In this document: one piece after another, positions 13,793-13,890 of the stretch
How the letters are laid out: every line of letters starts with the position of its first letter
How positions within the stretch are numbered: position 1 is the stretch's first letter
Origin: an uncultured Collinsella sp.
Lineage (GTDB): Bacteria > Actinomycetota > Coriobacteriia > Coriobacteriales > Coriobacteriaceae
Length of the DNA: 13,890 nucleotides
Assembly: GCA_902489855.1 (NCBI GenBank)
Contig: CABUBS010000033.1
Span: 1 to 13,890, forward strand
Direction: 5' to 3'
Made by a program: the position numbers and the translations under genes
The notes under the pieces: generated by a model
What the model was told of the DNA's origin: nothing
Databases searched by the model: none
The model's input: only the letters and a program-made list of their open reading frames with translations

Positions 13793-13890
13793 TATGCAGG
13801 GCGCGAGCGTTAAGCAAACGCGAAGCGTTTGTAGCCGGGCGAGGACGCCGGCAGGCGGCCCGCTTGAGCTGCCATTGGGAAAGCGTGTCC

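Noticed and set aside
13761..13890. Open minus-strand frame at the window end running into antisense ssrA
   Set aside because: No start, no ribosome site and no recognisable motif; open frames antisense to structured RNA genes are a common artefact.

Overview
The window is about 60% GC chromosomal DNA. It most likely comes from a gut actinobacterium of the class Coriobacteriia, Collinsella-like. This is inferred from composition and codon use, the gatA-gatB order, the GatB form with a long insert, and the repertoire (DUF4143 ATPase, AraC plus paired ABC transporters, DUF6110-like protein plus P-type ATPase, ssrA with a CCA end). No database search was possible, so the genus is a guess. Nothing seen amounts to a clearly new defence or metabolic system. 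The most unusual material is in the intergenic palindromes, the metal-ATPase pair and the region around ssrA.

Left part (1-2821): the 3' two thirds of gatA, then gatB, which starts inside the gatA stop codon. Both encode the tRNA amidotransferase that makes Gln-tRNA(Gln) and/or Asn-tRNA(Asn). Downstream is a striking nested palindrome with 41-base arms, then an ordinary intrinsic terminator.

Middle part: a DUF4143-type AAA ATPase gene (2948-4312) is preceded by a second long palindrome that overlaps its likely promoter. Its base use is less GC-rich than its neighbours, so it may be acquired. It converges on an AraC-family regulator (4378-5376, minus). The regulator is divergent from two ABC half-transporters (5497-7323 and 7324-9081) that probably form a heterodimer. 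A 15-base direct repeat with exactly 21-base spacing lies between regulator and transporters and is a good candidate AraC operator. A REP-like 35-base palindrome follows the transporters.

Right part: a probable metal-response operon (small DUF6110-like membrane protein plus a P1B-like ATPase with a Tyr-Ser-Cys membrane motif) has an inverted repeat in its promoter and a terminator at 11638-11683. A RelB/DinJ-like antitoxin and a PIN-domain toxin follow, with overlapping start and stop codons and GCTAGC operator repeats around the promoter. An unrecognised 144-residue acidic protein lies on the minus strand. The window ends with ssrA (tmRNA, 13355-13718), its tag reading frame, its terminator, and a 17-base inverted copy of the tmRNA T arm downstream.
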